DNA of 64,000 bases, from contig NC_088677.1 of NCBI RefSeq assembly GCF_950023065.1, forward strand, positions 86,763,469 through 86,827,468, in the 5' to 3' direction. Position 1 is the first letter of the stretch. Every line of letters begins with the position of its first letter. A program made the translations under genes and the position numbers. The notes beneath the pieces are model-generated. The model was not told the DNA's origin and did no database searches. It worked only from the letters and a program-made list of their open reading frames with translations. The stretch is from Planococcus citri (lineage: Eukaryota > Arthropoda > Insecta > Hemiptera > Pseudococcidae). Below are positions 24,601 through 33,670 of the stretch, one piece after another.

Positions 24601-27578
24601 GGCTTTTACTAATTATTTCGTGCTTCTAAACAAATAAATTGAATAATAATAATAAAAAAAAATACCCAACTTGCCTGAAGGGAACTTACCTACAAAGGGA
24701 ACCTCTTGAGGTGTCCGCCTCCGATTTGAACGGGACCGCGATTTTTGGAAAGAGCATGTTCTAAAACCCCCAAATCCAAATTTTCAGCAGCCCAAGTTCA
24801 TTTTTCGATTTTTGGCGAATTTTTGAAAATCCAAAATTGACTATTTCGGTGATTTATGTTTTTTTTTAAAAAAAAGTACGTACTTGATCAGTAAAAATGT
24901 TCAAAATAAGTCCTAAAACTGATATTAACCCCCCAAATCCCAATTTCGCCATTTCTAGCCATTCTGGAGCCTCCAGCGCTATTTTTCAATTTCTCCAGAG
25001 TTTTGAATTTGCTCCAGAAGGCGTGAATATGAAGTTGGGCAGCTAAAAATCGAGTTGTGTGTTATACTCGATCTGTTTAACGAGTTTATCCACATTTGAG
25101 TCGATTCTGGAGTGGACACCTCAAGAGTGGTTTTTTGACCAGCTTTTTTCATAATAAGAAATCCAAAAAAATTAAAATTTTACCCTTCGCGGGGAAATTT
25201 TTGAAATTTGCGCGAATCGCTGTGTATCGAACACAACAAACCCCCTAAGGCCGAGTTCCGCCATTTCCAGCCATTCTGGAGCCTCCAGTGCGATTTTTCA
25301 ATTTCTCCAGAATTTTCAATTTGCTCCAGAAGGCGTGAATATGAAGTGGGGCAGCTAAAACTCGAACTCTGTGTTATACTCGACCTGTTTAACGAATTTA
25401 TCCCCATTTGAGCCGATTCTGGAGCGGACACCTCAAGAGTGGTTTTTTGAGCAGCTTTTTTCAAAATAAAAATATTCAAAAATAAAAAAGTTCCCGTTTG
25501 CGAGAAAATTTTTGAAATTTGCGCGAATCGCAGTATTTTTTCATGAAGTAACCCCTAGAGAGCGAATTTCGCCATTTCCAGCTATTCTGGAGGCTCCAGC
25601 GTGATTTTTCAATTTCTCCAGAATTTTGAATTTGCTCCAGAAGGCGTGAATATGAAGTTGGGCAGCTAAAAATCGAGTTGTGTGTTATGCTAGATCTGTT
25701 TAACGAGTTTATCCACATTTGAGTCGATTCTGGAGCGGACACCTCAAGAGTGGTTTTTTGACCAGCTTTTTTCATAATCAGAAATCCAAAAAAATCAAAA
25801 TTTCACCGTTTGCGAGGAAATTTTTGAAATTTGCGCGAATCGCAGTATTTTGTCATCAATTAACCACACGAGAGCAAATTTCGCCATTTCCAGCTATTCT
25901 GGAGGCTCCAGCGTGATTTTTCAATTTCTCCAGAATTTTGAATTTGCTCCAGAAGGCGTGAATATGAAGTTGGGAAGCTAAAACTCGAGTTGGGGGTTAT
26001 ACTCGATCTGTTTAACGAATTTATCCACATTTGAGCCGATTCTGGAGCGGACATATCAAAAGTGGTTTTTTGACCAGCCTTTTTTCAAAAAAAAAAAAAA
26101 TCCATCAAAAAACCAAAATTTCCTCGTTTGTGTGAAAATTTTTGAAATTTGCGCGTATCGCTGCATTTTGTCATTAATTAACCACACGAAAGCGAATTTT
26201 GCCATTTCCAGCTTTTCTTTGGCCTCCCTTTAATTTTTGGATATTTTTATTATGAAAAAAGCTGGTCAAAAACCCACTCTTGAGGTGTCCCCTCCAGAAT
26301 CGGCTCAAATGTGAATAAATTCGTTAAACAGTTCGAGCATAACATACAACTTGATTTTTAGCTGCCCAACTTCATATTCACGCCTTCTGGAGCAAATTGA
26401 AAATTCTGGAGAAATTGAAAAATCGCGCTGGAGCCTCCAGAATAGCTGGAAATGGCGAAATTCGTTCTCTAGGGGTTACTTCATAAGAAAATACTGCGAT
26501 TCGCGCAAATTTCAAAAATTTTCTCGCAAACGGGAACTTTTTGATTTTTGAATATTTTTATTTTGAAAAAAAGCTGCTCAAAAAACCACTCTTCAGGTGT
26601 CCGCTCCAGAATCGGCTCAAATGCGGATAAATTCGTTAAACCGGTCGAGTATAACACAGAACTCGAGTTTTAGCTGTCCAACTTCATATTCACGCCTTCT
26701 GGAGCAAATTGAAAATTCTGGAGAAATTGAAAAATCGCACTGGAGGCTCCAGAATGGCTGGAAATGGCGGAACTCGGCCTCAGGGGGTTTGTTGTGTTCA
26801 ATATACAGCGATTCGCGCAAATTTCAAAAAATTTCTCGCAAACGGGAACTTTTTGATTTTTGAATATTTTTATTTTGAAAAAAAGCTGATCAAAAAACCA
26901 CTCTTGAGGTATCCGCTCCAGAATCGACTCAAATGTGGATAAACTCGTTAAACAGATCGAGTATAACACACAACTCGATTTTTAGCTGCCCAACTTCATA
27001 TTCACGCCTTCTGGAGCAAATTCAAAATTCTGGAGAAATTGAAAAATAGCGCTGGAGGCTCCAGAACGGCTGGAAATGGCGAAATTTGGATTTGAGGGGG
27101 TTAATATCAGTTTTAGGACTTATTTTGAACATTTTTACTGATCAAGTAGGTACTTTTTTTTAAAAAAAAAACATAAATCACCAAAATAGTCAATTTTGGA
27201 TTTTCAAAAATTCGCCAAAAATCGAAAAATGTACTTGAGCAGTTGTAAATTTGGATTTGGGGATTTTAGAACATGCTCTTTCCAAAAATCGCGGTCCCGT
27301 TCAAATCGGAGGCGGACACCTCAAGAGGTTCCCTTGTTAGACGACCAATGAGGGCATTTGAACTCAAAACCCTGCTGATTTGAATATGGAATGACTCATC
27401 TTAAGAATTAAATTCACGATTCGTATTATATTATTTTCAGTTAATTTTGGATATTTACTTCGTACGAGAACACAAAGACGGTAAACTGGAAGAAGACCTG
27501 TACGCGAAACTAATATTCTTATTCAGATCACCGGAAACATTAATCAAATGGACAAGATTACCCGAAGAATCAGAATAA
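658..27578 (+). CDS. Piezo: Piezo mechanosensitive ion channel, C-terminal two thirds (30 exons, 5' partial)
   Basis: Subunit of the trimeric, mechanically gated, non-selective cation channel of the plasma membrane. Exons: 658-1030, 1137-1313, 1398-1503, 1593-1783, 1866-2067, 2459-2557, 4984-5116, 7235-7420, 7510-7676, 7769-7961, 8065-8228, 8326-8471, 8556-8678, 8752-8951, 12790-12911, 13013-13221, 13321-13391, 17356-17632, 17717-17877, 17964-18032, 18394-18565, 18655-18866, 19218-19376, 19468-19594, 19673-19914, 20004-20185, 23753-24037, 24128-24356, 24460-24580, 27441-27578. Every phase matches and the sum is 5,235 nt (1,744 residues plus TAA). Family hallmarks: SGDYYMF before an acidic linker (8326 on), SVPRPTKRFW (17.6 kb), SAYQIRRGYP (19.3 kb), the anchor ELRTVTDWMWTETTL (19.5 kb), an extracellular cap (23753-24356), and the C-terminal LYAKLIFLFRSPETLIKWTR. 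Insect Piezos run about 2,500 residues, so roughly 750 N-terminal residues are missing. Large introns are packed with repeats; no exon is interrupted. The weakest boundaries are 658, 4984 and 17356. Confidence 0.93.
2574..2582. repeat. 9-bp target-site duplication, left copy
   Basis: ATTACTTAT, identical to positions 4915-4923 on the other side of the foldback element. It fixes both element ends to the base. Confidence 0.85.
2583..4914. mobile_element. Foldback DNA element FB1, full copy with long inverted arms
   Basis: The element starts AGTCCGGCATATGACAATAG and ends with its reverse complement. The two arms, each about 1 kb, are inverted copies of each other out to the termini. The 9-bp sequence ATTACTTAT sits immediately left (2574-2582) and again immediately right (4915-4923), as a target-site duplication. 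There is no transposase reading frame, so it is non-autonomous. A 9-bp duplication with long inverted repeats fits Mutator-like or foldback transposons; assignment to a superfamily is inference. The arms are made of repeated units carrying CTGGAGCCTCCAG. The centre (about 3540-3950) is unique and holds a short inverted repeat CGATTATCCGAC / GTCGGATAATCC (3622-3633, 3681-3692), resembling pogo/Tigger-type termini. It lies in the Piezo intron between exons 2459-2557 and 4984-5116. Confidence 0.85.
4915..4923. repeat. 9-bp target-site duplication, right copy
   Basis: ATTACTTAT, identical to positions 2574-2582. Confidence 0.85.
5161..7174. mobile_element. Foldback element FB2, copy 1 (Piezo intron)
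   Basis: It begins AAGGGAACCTCTTGAGGTGT and ends with the near reverse complement (CACCTCAAGTGGTTCCCTT). Each arm holds about three copies of a unit of roughly 280-300 bp that includes CTGGAGCCTCCAG, a segment like TGAATATGAAGTTGGGCAGC, and GCGCGAATCGC. The units reverse orientation around 6260-6300, so the element is one long hairpin. I see no coding capacity and no clear target duplication. It fills the intron between exons ending 5116 and starting 7235. A second copy is at 24695-27335. Confidence 0.8.
8952..12789. repeat. Degenerate tandem-repeat field in a Piezo intron
   Basis: The whole 3.8-kb intron is built from short degenerate units of the form GTCCTGATTTTTTGCCAGAAAT followed by a run of A with AGTC, each about 40-60 bp. 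It contains the recent 1,225-bp duplication listed separately. Open frames across it are by-products of the low-complexity sequence. No exon was found inside: the flanking exons (8752-8951 and 12790-12911) join in phase. Confidence 0.8.
9417..11866 (+). repeat. Near-identical 1,225-bp tandem duplication
   Basis: Positions 9417-10641 are repeated directly at 10642-11866 with a constant offset of 1,225 bases. Comparison by eye shows near-perfect identity; one difference seen is T versus C in CCAGAAAT/CGAAAAG near 9831 and 11056. Such identity inside a fast-evolving array means either a very recent duplication or an assembly artefact. Confidence 0.9.
13027..13062 (+). other. Cysteine cluster C-x-C-x2-C-x-C-x3-C in the Piezo cytosolic linker
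   Basis: Five cysteines in twelve residues (CDCTNCKCHLRC) open the exon that follows the long charged, probably disordered linker encoded by exons 8326-12911. A hydrophobic segment follows (LCLTIRFLIAFINSCMISLC). The spacing resembles small metal-binding cysteine clusters. I do not recall it as a standard Piezo feature; the metal-binding idea is inference. Confidence 0.6.
13535..13765 (+). repeat. Two imperfect tandem copies of a ~130-bp unit
   Basis: GTCAAATCAAAAATCTGACGT near 13555 recurs near 13685 as GTCTAATCAAAAATCTGACG. Both are followed by CATATTCGTGTTC, GGCGTCACC or AGCGTCACC, and AAAAACAT. The rest of the intron (13392-14200) also has GATC-rich remnants at 13440-13510 and no gene. 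Confidence 0.7.
14200..17280 (-). mobile_element. Broken non-LTR retrotransposon (LINE) fragment in a Piezo intron
   Basis: Read on the minus strand, pieces of one reverse transcriptase follow in order: an N-terminal region (17274-16674), the fingers with NYRSISLLCHLF and AGFRPEKSCTGQ plus FVDLTAAFDT (16564-16188, catalytic-aspartate block A), LPQGSVLS (about 15370), FLYADD readable in another frame just after it (block C), and the thumb/C-terminal part with NPKYLGVTLDRSLTYK (15101-14493). Frames are broken by a short duplication around ACACAACAGGGAG (16400-16450), a frameshift after LPQGSVLS, and a nested insertion at 15435-16100. No endonuclease domain was found, so the copy is 5'-truncated and dead. 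The motifs suggest a jockey- or RTE-like group; the clade is not settled. Element ends are approximate. Confidence 0.88.
15435..16100. mobile_element. Small terminal-inverted-repeat element nested in the LINE
   Basis: It starts CCCAGTTGGGCAAAAATCTG and ends CAGATTTTCACCCAACTGGG, an inverted pair. Removing it together with one AA/TT dinucleotide rejoins the surrounding reverse-transcriptase frame around RRFYVTLNG, which indicates a 2-bp target duplication and an insertion younger than the LINE. At 666 bp with no transposase it is a MITE-like element. It carries internal motifs such as TTTTGTAGCGTATTTTT. Confidence 0.8.
20190..23750. repeat. A-rich degenerate repeat field in a Piezo intron
   Basis: The intron consists of short variants of AAAAATCTCAAAATTTCAAGATC. 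A longer recurring block, roughly AAAAAAGCTCCCAGAAAAA then TCTCAAAATAATTTCAAGATC, appears about five times (near 20430, 21230, 21515, 22200, 22970), so larger units are also repeated in tandem. GATC-rich remnants flank it at 20220-20350 and 23490-23650. No coding signal: exons 20004-20185 and 23753-24037 join in phase across it. Confidence 0.8.
24695..27335. mobile_element. Foldback element FB2, copy 2 (last Piezo intron)
   Basis: Same family as 5161-7174, with the same termini (AAGGGAACCTCTTGAGGTGT and inverted), the same ~280-300-bp unit several times per arm, and a switch of orientation near 26220. The central spacer (CTTTTCTTTGGCCTCCCTTT) is the reverse complement of the spacer in copy 1 (near 6275), so the two copies are in opposite overall orientation. 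It lies between the penultimate (24460-24580) and last (27441-27578) Piezo exons. No open frame of interest. Confidence 0.82.
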
Positions 27579-27763
27579 TGGAGTAAATACGAGCCGAAAA
27601 CTGGCCAATTTCGAATCTACTCCCTGTTCCGAAACAAGAGACGAGGTTTCGAATAAGGATCACACCCGGTGATGCAGTTAGTTACAAATATGTTACCAAA
27701 GTTCGAACATTTCGATCGATAAATGCGTATAATTTTTTAAACCATGTCAAAAAAAAAATGATA

Positions 27764-27769
27764 AATAAA
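27764..27769 (+). terminator. Polyadenylation signal AATAAA of Piezo
   Basis: AATAAA about 186 nt after the Piezo stop codon, in a 397-bp gap between two convergent genes. Assignment is by position only. Confidence 0.5.
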
Positions 27770-27975
27770 AAAATTGGAAATAACTTTTAAAACTAAATTG
27801 AATAATAATAATATGGTAGAATAAAAAAAAATCTCGATTCCAACGCACGTGCCAATGTAAAAGCTCGCAGTGTTGCACAATAACCCATTTTTTATGTAGT
27901 TTCTACTCCTCGATGGCTTACTCGTAGGCAGGAACGCAAACTTCATTTGACTTTTCTTGCCTTGAATAATTTTCG

Positions 27976-29470
27976 TCACTTGATATAATTCGGCTGTATT
28001 TGGCTGTCGCGTTCCAGTTTATCGAAGTATTTACGAGCGTTATTTATGTTGATTTGTAAAGCTGCGGATGCTGTTGAGAAAAAAAAACAGATATTTAGAG
28101 TTTCGTACGACTTTTTCAGTATTTTACTCAAAAAAAAAAATACTTACGGATTTTAGGAGTGGAAACGATAACCATGATGTAGGTATTGGGAGTAAATACA
28201 TCGATGTAGGCTCCGAAGTACGAATTGTGAACTTCCATGCTATGGAATTGAGCTGCAACTTTGCTACACATACAAATAATTCAAAATAAAGTATAATTAT
28301 TCATTTGAAAAAATTTCCTTCAAGGTGATTGTGTTTCATTCTACGGTTCTATACGTAGACGTACCTGCAGCTGAGTTTGAATTGTTTAATAATATTGGAA
28401 ACTTTTTCAAAACGGTGTATATCACGATGTGGTTTACGTTCGCAATGCGATATAACCAAGAATGTAGCTCGTTCGAACAGAAGCACTTCGTCAGCCTCGA
28501 TGATATTGCAGAACGAAGTTAGACTAGTTTCAAAATCTTTAACATTTGGAATTAATTTGTAAACGATCGCTGACCATGCCTGAAATAAAAGCAATCACAT
28601 TTACAAACATTCTACGTACATTTTTTTAATCATAAAAAAATAACACTGTACCTTGTATAATGTTTCATCCCAAATCGAAGTTCGAAAACAAGTGCATTCG
28701 ATCGGTTTCGATAATTTCTTCAAGTCGGTTTCACGTTGAGAAAAAATCTACCGAAAATCATCGAACGAATAAATAATTTCATTTAATATAATTTTAAAGA
28801 AAAAAATACCGTTCAAAAACAATACCGTATCTCTTTGATCTTCTTGGATCAGATCCATTTTATGAATCAAACAAAACACTTTAGCTTCCGGCGAATTATT
28901 CAGTATAGCTTCCAGGCAACTTTGATAATAATGCATATCCTTGTCTAGTTCTCTACTTTCAACGTCAAACACGTAGATGAGAACTTCTACGTTTCTGAAT
29001 ATATTATCACGTTGACTAGTAAAGTAGTTTTCCATGAAGGCTTCTTGTCTGGGGAAAAAAATCAACCATCGTTTCAACTTTTCTTCACAACAAATGTAAC
29101 TAACCGTATGTATCTGGCCATACTTACCCTCCACAGTCCCATAAATTAAGCACCAAATTACCGAGGAATCGAACGTGAGAATGTTCAACATCGACTAAAC
29201 AGAATCAATAAAACGATGAGTAAATTCGACAATATAAAATTTACCAGCTATGTAAGTGAAACGAAGTGTATTACTTGTAGCTCCTAATCGGCGAGTATCG
29301 CGAGCTATATAATTGGCAAATATTATAGATCTCATGCTGGTCTTTCCTGAACCACTTTTCCCCATCAGCAGAACCTGTGTGACAGAAATTAAGGTGTTTT
29401 TAATGGAATTTTATAGCGAAGCGGCGTACAAGTGTTTCGAGTGCGACAAAAGTATTACTTTTTTCTTCAT
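27976..29470 (-). CDS. RagA: Ras-related GTP-binding protein A (RagA), complete
   Basis: Small GTPase that, as a RagA/B-RagC/D heterodimer on the lysosome, recruits TORC1 in response to amino acids. Exons in transcript order: 29459-29470 (MKKK), 29275-29374, 29128-29194, 28826-29048, 28652-28747, 28365-28579, 28148-28263, 27976-28070. All phases match, giving 307 residues (human RRAGA: 313). Visible motifs: P-loop GKSGSGKTS at residue 10 on, WDCGGQ (switch II), a near-invariant ENYFTSQRDNIFRNVEVLIY, HKMD (G4), FRTSIWDE, and the C-terminal roadblock-like region with EADEVLLFERATFLVISH and NTYIMVIV. The four-codon first exon ends in a good donor (AAAAAA/gtaata) and matches the MKKK-VLLMGKSG start of the family, which is why this ATG was chosen. 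Nothing is degenerate. Tail-to-tail with Piezo; promoter block about 220 nt upstream. Confidence 0.96.
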
Positions 29471-29688
29471 GATTGGGACCGGATTTCGATTCAAATTTAA
29501 GCTATAAATGAACGATATACAATCTTAGACGATTAATTGATAGACAGTTTCCATTAAATACATAATTTTTCGCTAAATTTCACACTGAAATTCGTATCTT
29601 TTATCTCGTGTTTTCCATTTTTTCCACGAAAATGATAAAAAAAAAACAACAACAACAAAAACATAAACACGATTCACTGATTCAGAAC

Positions 29689-29768
29689 CGTTGTTCGAAC
29701 GCGTGATTGGTCGAGTCTACGTGACGTCATCTCGGGTTGTGAACTTTGACCAATCATGTTACGTTTGT
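29689..29768. promoter_or_regulatory. RagA upstream block: CCAAT-CRE-CCAAT module (copy 1)
   Basis: Contains ATTGG (inverted CCAAT, 29706-29710), TGACGTCA (full CRE, 29722-29729) and CCAAT (29750-29754), then GTTACGTTTGT. It lies 219-298 nt upstream of the RagA start codon. The 80 bases match 37692-37771 at 69 positions without a gap, with identical spacing of the three motifs. Known biology: CCAAT is the NF-Y site and TGACGTCA the CREB/ATF site. Function here is inference. Confidence 0.75.
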
Positions 29769-29956
29769 GATTTGCAGGTAAACTTTTTCATTTTTTTGTA
29801 AAAAATTCAAAATTGAAAAAATTTTGACATTTTGAGGATTTTTTCCTCGAATTTGAATAATATAATAATGAAGCCATCGTGAACTTGCTGAAAGTGAAAT
29901 GTGAGAAATTCTTACATTAGGAATTTAACAATGAGCAATTTTCGAAAAAAAAGAAT

Positions 29957-30163
29957 AATAGGGGTGTTCGAGCGCTCTCCAGCAAGTTACAAAAACCTGC
30001 AGCATTTACAGAAAACGTTGAAAATTTTTTACAGTTTTTTGTGAAATTGCATTGCAGCAGTCTATTGTCCATTTTGAGTCTTTCATGAGCGCTCAAAACC
30101 CCTAATTTTTTACGTTTTCTGTAAATTCTGGAGCGTTCTGTAGAGCGCTCGAACACCCCTATT
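29957..30163. mobile_element. MITE-like inverted-repeat element
   Basis: The left end AATAGGGGTGTTCGAGCGCT is mirrored at the right end (AGAGCGCTCGAACACCCCTATT region, 30142-30163). It is about 207 bp and non-coding. It lies just beyond the RagA upstream block. Confidence 0.75.
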
Positions 30164-30329
30164 AAAAGCTCTTCAGATGCAGTGCATTCTACGTCATTGT
30201 ATTGCTCTTTAGTCTTTAAATCTCCTAAATTTGATTATGTTATGATCATAAATTTTGAAATAAAAAATATCAAAATATAAGATGTTCGGTTTGGTGTTGG
30301 ACACACTCTGTTGTTTTTTCCTTATAATG

Positions 30330-30560
30330 AAAGATAATTTTACGTTTCTAGGGAGATAATCTACTACATTATCTCCCGCTCGCTAATCGCTCGGCGGACA
30401 AATTAGCGATTCTCTCCCTAAAAAACGTAAAATATTTTATGGAACTGGGGAGATAATGTGATTTTCAACCATTTTGAGTTACTTCCCTCGCTTCGCTCGG
30501 GAAATAAACCTCAAAATTCGTTGAAGATCACATTATCTCCCTAGTTGCATAATATACTAT
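30330..30560. repeat. Compound inverted repeat with GGGAGATAAT ends
   Basis: GGGAGATAATCTACTACATT with CTCCC blocks on the left, and GATCACATTATCTCCCTAG on the right. Inside are smaller hairpins, for example the CCCTCGCTTCGCTCGGG region near 30484. No coding sequence; probably a small DNA element. Confidence 0.55.
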
Positions 30561-30617
30561 TAAATTTTAGAATTTTTTTATTTTTTCCATCATTTTATTT
30601 TCGTTTTTTCATCCGAA

Positions 30618-32185
30618 CAGGTGTACAAGTACATAATCGGATTCAGATCAAAACTAGGATCTAATAAGATTTAATTATATGTAGATCTGATTAAACGTAT
30701 CTGATCAGATCTGAATAGGCCTAATCAGATCCAAACCTGATCATATTTTACCAAACGGATCCAACTGAGTCGGCAGATTTATTATGATGAAAACTTTGAT
30801 CTGTTCTTATCAGAACAAGAACATTGATCAGATCTTATCAACACTTTGATCTGATTCTGATTTGATCAGAGCTTTGATCAGAATTTTGATCGTATTTGGT
30901 GAGAACTTTGATCGGATTTGATCAGAACTTTGATCTGATCTTCTAATATGATCAGAACTTTGATCTCACATTTCACATGATCAGAAACTTGATCTGATCT
31001 GATCACATCATTGATCTGATCATAACTCTAATCGGATCTGATCAGAAGTTTGATCTGATCTGATTAGGTTAGGAGTATGATGATTGATGAGATCAGATCA
31101 CGACTTTTGATCAGAAATAGAAAATAGAAATTACTAGGTACCTACATCAGAATTTTGACTTGGTCTGATCAGAAGTTTGAGCTGATTTGATCAGAGCTTT
31201 AATCTGATTAAATCCGAGGTTTGGTTTGAAGTTTGATTGGATTTGGTCAGAACTTTGATCGGATTTTATCAGAACTTTGAACTGATCGGATCGGAACTTT
31301 GATCTGACATGATCATAACTTCGATCTGATTTGATCAGAACTTTGATCTGATTTGATTAGAAGTTTGATGAGATCAAATCAGGATTATTGATCAGAAATA
31401 GAAATTACTACGTCAGAATTTTGACTTGATCTCATCAGAGCTTTAATCTGATCAAATCAGAGCTTTGATTGAATTTGGTCAGAACTTTATCGGATTTAAT
31501 CAGATTCAGAACTTTGAACTGATCGGATTGAACTTTGATCTGATCTTCTGATATGATCAGAAGATTCAGAACTTTGATCTGATTTGATCAGAACTTTGAT
31601 CTGACATGATCATAACTTTGATCGTACATGATCATAACTTTGATCTGACATGATCATAACTTTGATCTGATTTGATTAGAAGTTTGATGAGATCAGATCA
31701 GGAATTATGATCAGAAATAGGAATTACCACATCAGGATTTTGACAAGGGCTGATCAGAACTTTGATCAGATTTGATCAGATTCAGAACATTGAACTGATT
31801 GGATTGAAACTTTGATCACATCTTCTGATATATCAGAGCTTTGATTAGATTTCATCAGAACGTTGATCTGATCTGTTCAAACTATAGTCTGACGTCTGAT
31901 CTGAATAACATGGTTTTCTCCATTAAATTTGGTCGTCTGAACAAATGTAGCCTAATCCGATAAAACTTCAAGTCAAGTCTGAGATTGTATTAACAGATTC
32001 AATTTATTATCAAAACTTTGATCAGTTTGATCCGAGTCTGATTAGATTTGATATGATCTGGTTGATTCCAATTGGATCTAAAAAATGTTGATTCGGGAGA
32101 TCTGATCTGATCTGATCAGACATAGGTTTAGTAGGTCTCTGCTAGGTCATTTCAACGAAATTCACTCGTTCTTCTGTCATTAGAT
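30618..32185 (-). repeat. GATC-rich satellite array, copy in reverse orientation
   Basis: Dozens of variants of GATCAGAACTTTGATCTGAT, 20-25 bp each. Ends: GAACAGGTGTACAAGTACATAA on the left (from 30616) and TAGGTCATTTCAACGAAATT on the right (about 32142). Both end sequences occur, reverse-complemented, at the opposite ends of the array at 41.2-44.8 kb, so these are two copies of one element in inverted orientation. Confidence 0.85.
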
Positions 32186-33670
32186 TCAAAGGGCTTGACG
32201 TTGATTGAGAACGACTTTTTGGTAGGTAGGTATCTAAAGAGTGGAGGAGTGAAAAAAGTCAATATAAAAATCAATCTGCAGCAAACAAAAGGGCAAACAT
32301 TTTTGTTTCAATTTTAGGCTGAGTGATATTTTTTACAATTTTTGTTTAAAATATCAAGAATGCTAAGCACTTTTTGCTCGAAAAAGTAATTTTTTAGAGT
32401 AATAGCTGACAAAATTCCAAAAAGCAAGTGTTTTTGAGAATTCTGGGGAAAAACCATTTTAAGCAAATAAGCATTAAAAAGCACAATTTTTTTCGACAAT
32501 TTATTTTTCAAAAAAGCGACGATTTTCAGTAATTTTTCACGCAAAACTGAAAATTTTTATCACTTTTAACAAAAAAGTCAGTTCAGGTAAATAAAAACCA
32601 TTTTTTTAGCCATTTTGTAAAAAACGAGAATTTTTAAAATTTTTGTCGATAAAGTGAGAGATTTTTTTGCAACCTCGTGATACATTATTATTGTATTTTT
32701 CTTCTTTTTTTTTTTTTTTTTGAAAATATTGACAAAAAGCAAGACATTGGGTAGCAATTTTTGTAAAATAATCTAGGCTTTGGGGTAGTTTTTGTCAACA
32801 AAACGAGATTTTTGGGCAATTTTGCCAATTTTTGGTCAGAAACTACACTTTTAGAAATCTTGACTAAAGCCAAGCTTTTTGGAGAAATCGATATTATTTT
32901 TTCATTTTTTTTTTCGAAAAGTAGGTAGAATCATGATTTAGAAAAAATGAATTTTTTGAAAAATACACACTAGTTGGTAAGGGCGAGGGGAGAGCGATCC
33001 GAATTCAAAATGAATCAAAGATCGAGAACAAAGTAAAACAGACAAAATGTACTCGATACGATAAGACTATATTATTTTTTTAAAAAATGCAAGGACTAAA
33101 AATAACAGGTAACTACTTTCTTCACACTGTTCGGTTACTGATACACTAAGTTCATTACACATAAGTAGAAAAGATAATCATAAAAATAGTACTGAAAAAA
33201 ATAAGAGTAAAAAAAAGACTGCAAAAAGGTACGGTTGATTTGACTAAACAGTCTCATGCTAAAATAGAAAAACGAATATCACAGTGTAGTATGTCTAGGC
33301 ATGAACATTGCATTTTAAGCCTAGGAAATAATTGTAAACGTAAAAAGATTGACTAGTAATAAAAGCAAAATTGGGAACTGGGACGATTCAAGAAACAAAT
33401 CCATAAGGAATTTCAATTTTAACCGACATAAACGTTTAGTTTTTAAAAGTATAATTCAGTGATTAAAAAAAACACATTAAAAAAATCTTCTTCAACTGAA
33501 TTAATTTCTAATACGTACGAGATAAACGTTGAAAAATTATAAAATTAGATAAAATTAATTTTTTTCGTACTAAAATAGGCAGTCAAGGAGTAAAAGGACA
33601 GAACAAGGTACCGCCTCTATTCGGAATGTTTTACAACGAACGACTTTCAAGTTTCAAGGAACACATAATA
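32186..33670. other. AT-rich intergenic stretch, no gene seen
   Basis: Between the GATC array and the Polo-like stop codon. Positions 32300-32900 hold degenerate units like TTTTTGGCAATTTTGCC, related in style to 54480-55500 and 61660-61930. The rest (33000-33670) is plausibly 3' UTR and flank of the Polo-like gene. No exon with a protein match was found. Confidence 0.6.

Noticed and set aside
25180..26969. Several similar open frames (such as those with NSLNRSSITHNSIFSCPTSY) that suggest a gene family
   Set aside because: They occur in both orientations within the FB2 foldback units and have no start/stop consistency; they are translations of the repeat unit.
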